DNA of 7,901 nucleotides, taken from contig JALTLT010000039.1 in NCBI GenBank assembly GCA_027001815.1, positions 1 through 7,901 on the forward strand. The letters run 5' to 3'. The number at the start of each line of letters is the position of its first letter. The first letter of the stretch is position 1. The translations under genes were made by a program, and so were the position numbers. This DNA comes from Gammaproteobacteria bacterium (lineage in GTDB: Bacteria; Pseudomonadota; Gammaproteobacteria; JALTLT01). This document shows positions 5,631 through 7,901 of the stretch, in pieces. The notes beneath the pieces were generated by a model. That model was not told the origin of the DNA, searched no databases, and saw nothing but the letters and a program-made list of their open reading frames with translations.

Positions 5631-7724
5631 GTGGCACTCATTACTCCGATCGTCAAAGAGTTCCAGTACGGTCAGCACACCGTGAGACTGGAGACCGGTG
5701 AAATCGCCCGTCAGGCCGACGGCGCGGTGATGGTGGACATGGACGGCACCGTGGTGCTGGTCACCGCCGTGGGCATCAAGGAGGCGGTGGAAGGGCGTGA
5801 CTTCTTCCCTCTCACCGTCAACTACCAGGAGCGTACCTACGCGGCGGGCAAGATCCCCGGCGGTTTCTTCCGTCGCGAAGGCCGGCCCACCGAGAAGGAG
5901 ACTCTCACGGCACGTCTCATCGACCGTCCGCTGCGACCGCTCTTTCCCAAGGGGTTCACCAACGAGGTCCAGGTGATTGCCACGGTGATGTCCCTCAACG
6001 CCGACATCGACCCCGACGTGCCGGCGATGATCGGTGCCTCCGCGGCGCTGGCGGTATCCGGCATCCCCTTCAACGGTCCGATCGGCTGCTGCCGGGTGGG
6101 TTACAGGGATGGCAACTACATCCTCAACCCCACCTTCAGCCAGCTCAAGGAGTCGGAACTCGATCTGGTGGTCGCCGGTACCGAGAGCGCAGTGCTGATG
6201 GTGGAGTCGGAGGCGAAGGAGCTGCCGGAAGAGGTGATGCTGGGCGCCGTGCTCTACGGCCACGAGCAGATGCAGAAGGTGATCCAGGCGATTCAGGAGC
6301 TGGCTGCCGAGGCGGGCAAGGAGCCCTGGGACTGGCAGCCGCCGGAGGCCAACGAGGCGCTGGCCGAGATGGTCGCCGCCGCTGCCGAGGCCGATCTCAC
6401 CGAGGCCTACACCATCAAGGAGAAGCTGGCCCGCCAGGAAGCGGTCGCCGCCGTGCGCAGGGCGACGGTCGAGAAGCTGGCCACCGGCGAGGAGGGGGCC
6501 CCCAGCGCAGATGAGGTGGTGGGCGCCTTCGGCAAGCTGGAGAAGAGAATCGTGCGGGGTCAGATCCTCGACGGCAAGCCCCGTATCGACGGACGGGATA
6601 CCCGTACCGTGCGCCCCCTGCACATCCGTACGGGCGTGCTGCCCCGCACCCACGGTTCGGCCCTCTTCACCCGTGGCGAGACCCAGGCGCTGGTGGTCAC
6701 CACCCTTGGTTCCGGCCGTGACGCCCAGATCATCGACGCCATCGAGGGCGAGTTCCGCGAGACCTTCCTGCTCCACTACAACTTCCCGCCCTACTGCGTG
6801 GGCGAGACCGGCATGGTGGGCAGCCCCAAGCGGCGCGAGATCGGCCACGGTCGTCTCGCCAAGCGGGGTATCCAGGCGGTGATGCCGAGCCAGGAGGAGT
6901 TCCCTTACGTGATCCGGGTGGTCTCCGAGATCACCGAGTCCAACGGCTCCTCCTCCATGGCCTCCGTGTGCGGCACCAGTCTCTCCCTGATGGACGCCGG
7001 CGTGCCGATCAAGGCCCCGGTGGCCGGTGTGGCCATGGGCCTCATCAAGGAAGAGGAGAAGTTTGCGGTGCTCACCGACATCATGGGTGACGAGGATCAC
7101 CTGGGTGACATGGACTTCAAGGTGGCCGGCACCGGGAAGGGGGTCAACGCCCTGCAGATGGACATCAAGATCGAGGGGATCACCCGCGAGATCATGGAGC
7201 AGGCCCTGGAGCAGGCGCGCGAGGCGCGTCTCCATATCCTCTCCGAGATGAACAAGGTGATCTCCGAGCCTCGCTCCGAGATGTCGGAGTTCGCGCCGCG
7301 CATCGAGACTTTCAAGATCGATCCGGAGAAGATTCGCGACGTGATCGGCAAGGGGGGCGCCACCATCCGTTCCATCACCGAGGAGACCGGCGTCACCATC
7401 GACATCGACGACAGCGGCACCGTCAAGATCGCCTCGGTCGACAAGGCGGCCGGTGACGAGGCACGCCGCCGCATCGAGCAGATCACCGCCGACGTGGAGG
7501 TGGGCAAGGTCTACGAGGGCAAGGTGGCCCGCCTGATGGACTTCGGCGCCTTCGTCACCATCCTGCCCGGAAAGGATGGCCTGGTGCACATCTCCCAGAT
7601 CTCCGACGAGCGGGTCGAGAAGGTGAGCGACAAGCTCAAGGAGGGGGACATCATCAAGGTGAAGGTGCTCGAGGTGGACAAGCAGGGGCGGATCCGCCTC
7701 AGCATGAAGGCGGTGGATCGCTGA
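5631..7724 (+). CDS. pnp: Polyribonucleotide nucleotidyltransferase (PNPase)
   Basis: PNPase degrades RNA 3' to 5' with phosphate, releasing nucleoside diphosphates, and can run in reverse to add tails. It is a ring-shaped trimer and in many gammaproteobacteria a partner of RNase E. The product has 697 residues (E. coli: 711). The start is GTG 5631, eight bases after AAGGA (5618-5622), and the N-terminus aligns with E. coli. Order: first RNase PH domain with FFRREGRP, the all-helical linker (about 240-310), and the second catalytic RNase PH domain with ESNGSSSMAS (Ser441) and GDEDHLGDMD (Asp489 and Asp495, matching E. coli S438, D486, D492). The KH domain (GKGG at 573-576) and S1 domain (about 622-694) follow. 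It stops directly after S1 at KAVDR and lacks the Ala/Pro/Glu-rich tail of E. coli. The rpsO-pnp order is standard; no separate pnp promoter is obvious in the 49-nt gap. Confidence 0.98.
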   Translation: MALITPIVKEFQYGQHTVRLETGEIARQADGAVMVDMDGTVVLVTAVGIKEAVEGRDFFPLTVNYQERTYAAGKIPGGFFRREGRPTEKETLTARLIDRPLRPLFPKGFTNEVQVIATVMSLNADIDPDVPAMIGASAALAVSGIPFNGPIGCCRVGYRDGNYILNPTFSQLKESELDLVVAGTESAVLMVESEAKELPEEVMLGAVLYGHEQMQKVIQAIQELAAEAGKEPWDWQPPEANEALAEMVAAAAEADLTEAYTIKEKLARQEAVAAVRRATVEKLATGEEGAPSADEVVGAFGKLEKRIVRGQILDGKPRIDGRDTRTVRPLHIRTGVLPRTHGSALFTRGETQALVVTTLGSGRDAQIIDAIEGEFRETFLLHYNFPPYCVGETGMVGSPKRREIGHGRLAKRGIQAVMPSQEEFPYVIRVVSEITESNGSSSMASVCGTSLSLMDAGVPIKAPVAGVAMGLIKEEEKFAVLTDIMGDEDHLGDMDFKVAGTGKGVNALQMDIKIEGITREIMEQALEQAREARLHILSEMNKVISEPRSEMSEFAPRIETFKIDPEKIRDVIGKGGATIRSITEETGVTIDIDDSGTVKIASVDKAAGDEARRRIEQITADVEVGKVYEGKVARLMDFGAFVTILPGKDGLVHISQISDERVEKVSDKLKEGDIIKVKVLEVDKQGRIRLSMKAVDR

Positions 7725-7740
7725 TCCTCCGCAGCCGGAC

Positions 7741-7772
7741 ATGAAGAAGGGGGCCTCGGCCCCCTTCTTCAT
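7741..7772 (+). terminator. Rho-independent terminator of pnp and probable intron target hairpin
   Basis: ATGAAGAAGGGGGCC (7741-7755) and GGCCCCCTTCTTCAT (7758-7772) are perfect inverted repeats around TC. In RNA the innermost pair would open to leave a four-base CUCG loop. The stem starts 16 bases after the pnp stop. The core is GGGGGCC/GGCCCCC with an A-rich 5' and T-rich 3' flank, which would allow some termination in either direction. No long T-run follows: after GTATC the intron begins at 7778. Class C group II introns are known to insert just behind such hairpins. Confidence 0.85.
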
Positions 7773-7777
7773 GTATC

Positions 7778-7901
7778 GTGCGCCCAGCATGGGCGCACCC
7801 CTGCGGGTGGAAGTCCCGCCACGAGCTGGTCACGGCGAGTGAAGCGAAGCGCAACTGCGGGAGGGTGACCGACCGTGGGGAGGAAGCGTGGAGCATAAAC
7901 C
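7778..7901 (+). mobile_element. 5' end of a group II intron, probably class C (IIC), truncated by the window edge
   Basis: The sequence begins with the group II 5' signature GTGCG. GTGCGCCC (7778-7785) and GGGCGCAC (7791-7798) form an 8-bp hairpin with loop AGCAT. Next comes a GCGGG/CCCGC hairpin (7803-7807 with 7815-7819) with loop TGGAAGT, then GGTCAC (7828-7833) pairing with GTGACC (7865-7870), and near the window end GGAAGCG and AAACC. From memory, the same order of elements occurs in domain I of the crystallised Oceanobacillus iheyensis class C intron (GUGUGCCCGGCAUGGGUGCA, later GGAAGCGG and AAACC). The position five bases behind a terminator stem is the classic class C target. Group II introns are self-splicing ribozymes that usually encode a reverse transcriptase/maturase in domain IV. 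That gene, the EBS loops and domains II-VI lie beyond the window, so whether the element is complete or active is unknown. Confidence 0.88.

Noticed and set aside
5625..7790. Long open frame on the - strand opposite pnp (721 codons)
   Set aside because: It lies entirely opposite a clearly identified PNPase, has a His/Leu/Gly/Asp-heavy composition typical of antisense frames in high-GC genes, and shows no recognisable domain.
7699..7896. Short - strand open frame covering the terminator and intron start
   Set aside because: It runs through the terminator hairpin and intron RNA structure; the translation has no recognisable family.
7778..7901. Reading the last segment as a tRNA, riboswitch or CRISPR leader
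   Set aside because: No cloverleaf, no repeat-spacer pattern, and the order of stems with the GTGCG start and terminator-adjacent position fits group II domain I much better.

Overview
The window is a canonical bacterial transcription/translation cluster on the + strand: nusA (3' part) - infB - rbfA - truB - rpsO - pnp. It ends in the first ~124 nt of what looks like a group II intron of the terminator-associated class C type. The gene order, the two C-terminal acidic repeats of NusA, the IF2 architecture and the close residue-level match of S15, TruB and PNPase to their E. coli counterparts point to a gammaproteobacterium. High GC (roughly two thirds G+C by eye) would fit a Chromatiales/Ectothiorhodospiraceae-like lineage, but the lineage is inference and no species is claimed.

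Layout. Positions 1-1103 hold NusA from inside its S1 domain to the C-terminus. A 112-nt gap with a small GC hairpin leads to infB (1216-3729, IF2). Short gaps of 43 and 38 nt then separate rbfA (3773-4144) and truB (4183-5112), so these three are almost certainly co-transcribed. The 199-nt truB-rpsO gap is the main regulatory region: it has a good sigma70-type promoter just after truB and a long, structured leader before rpsO (5312-5581). An intrinsic-terminator-like hairpin lies across the rpsO stop codon, followed by pnp (5631-7724, GTG start). A perfect 15-bp inverted repeat at 7741-7772 is the probable pnp terminator, and five bases further on the intron RNA begins at 7778 and runs off the window.

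How the genes work together. NusA controls pausing, termination and antitermination. IF2 delivers initiator tRNA. RbfA matures the 30S 5' region of 16S rRNA, S15 nucleates the 30S platform, TruB makes pseudouridine 55 in tRNA, and PNPase degrades RNA. The region is housekeeping and no new protein system is visible. The parts worth a second look are RNA-level: the intron placed just behind the pnp terminator, the rpsO leader with mutually exclusive pairings, and the terminator whose loop contains the rpsO stop codon. No genes are supported on the - strand; its long open frames are shadows of high-GC coding sequence.
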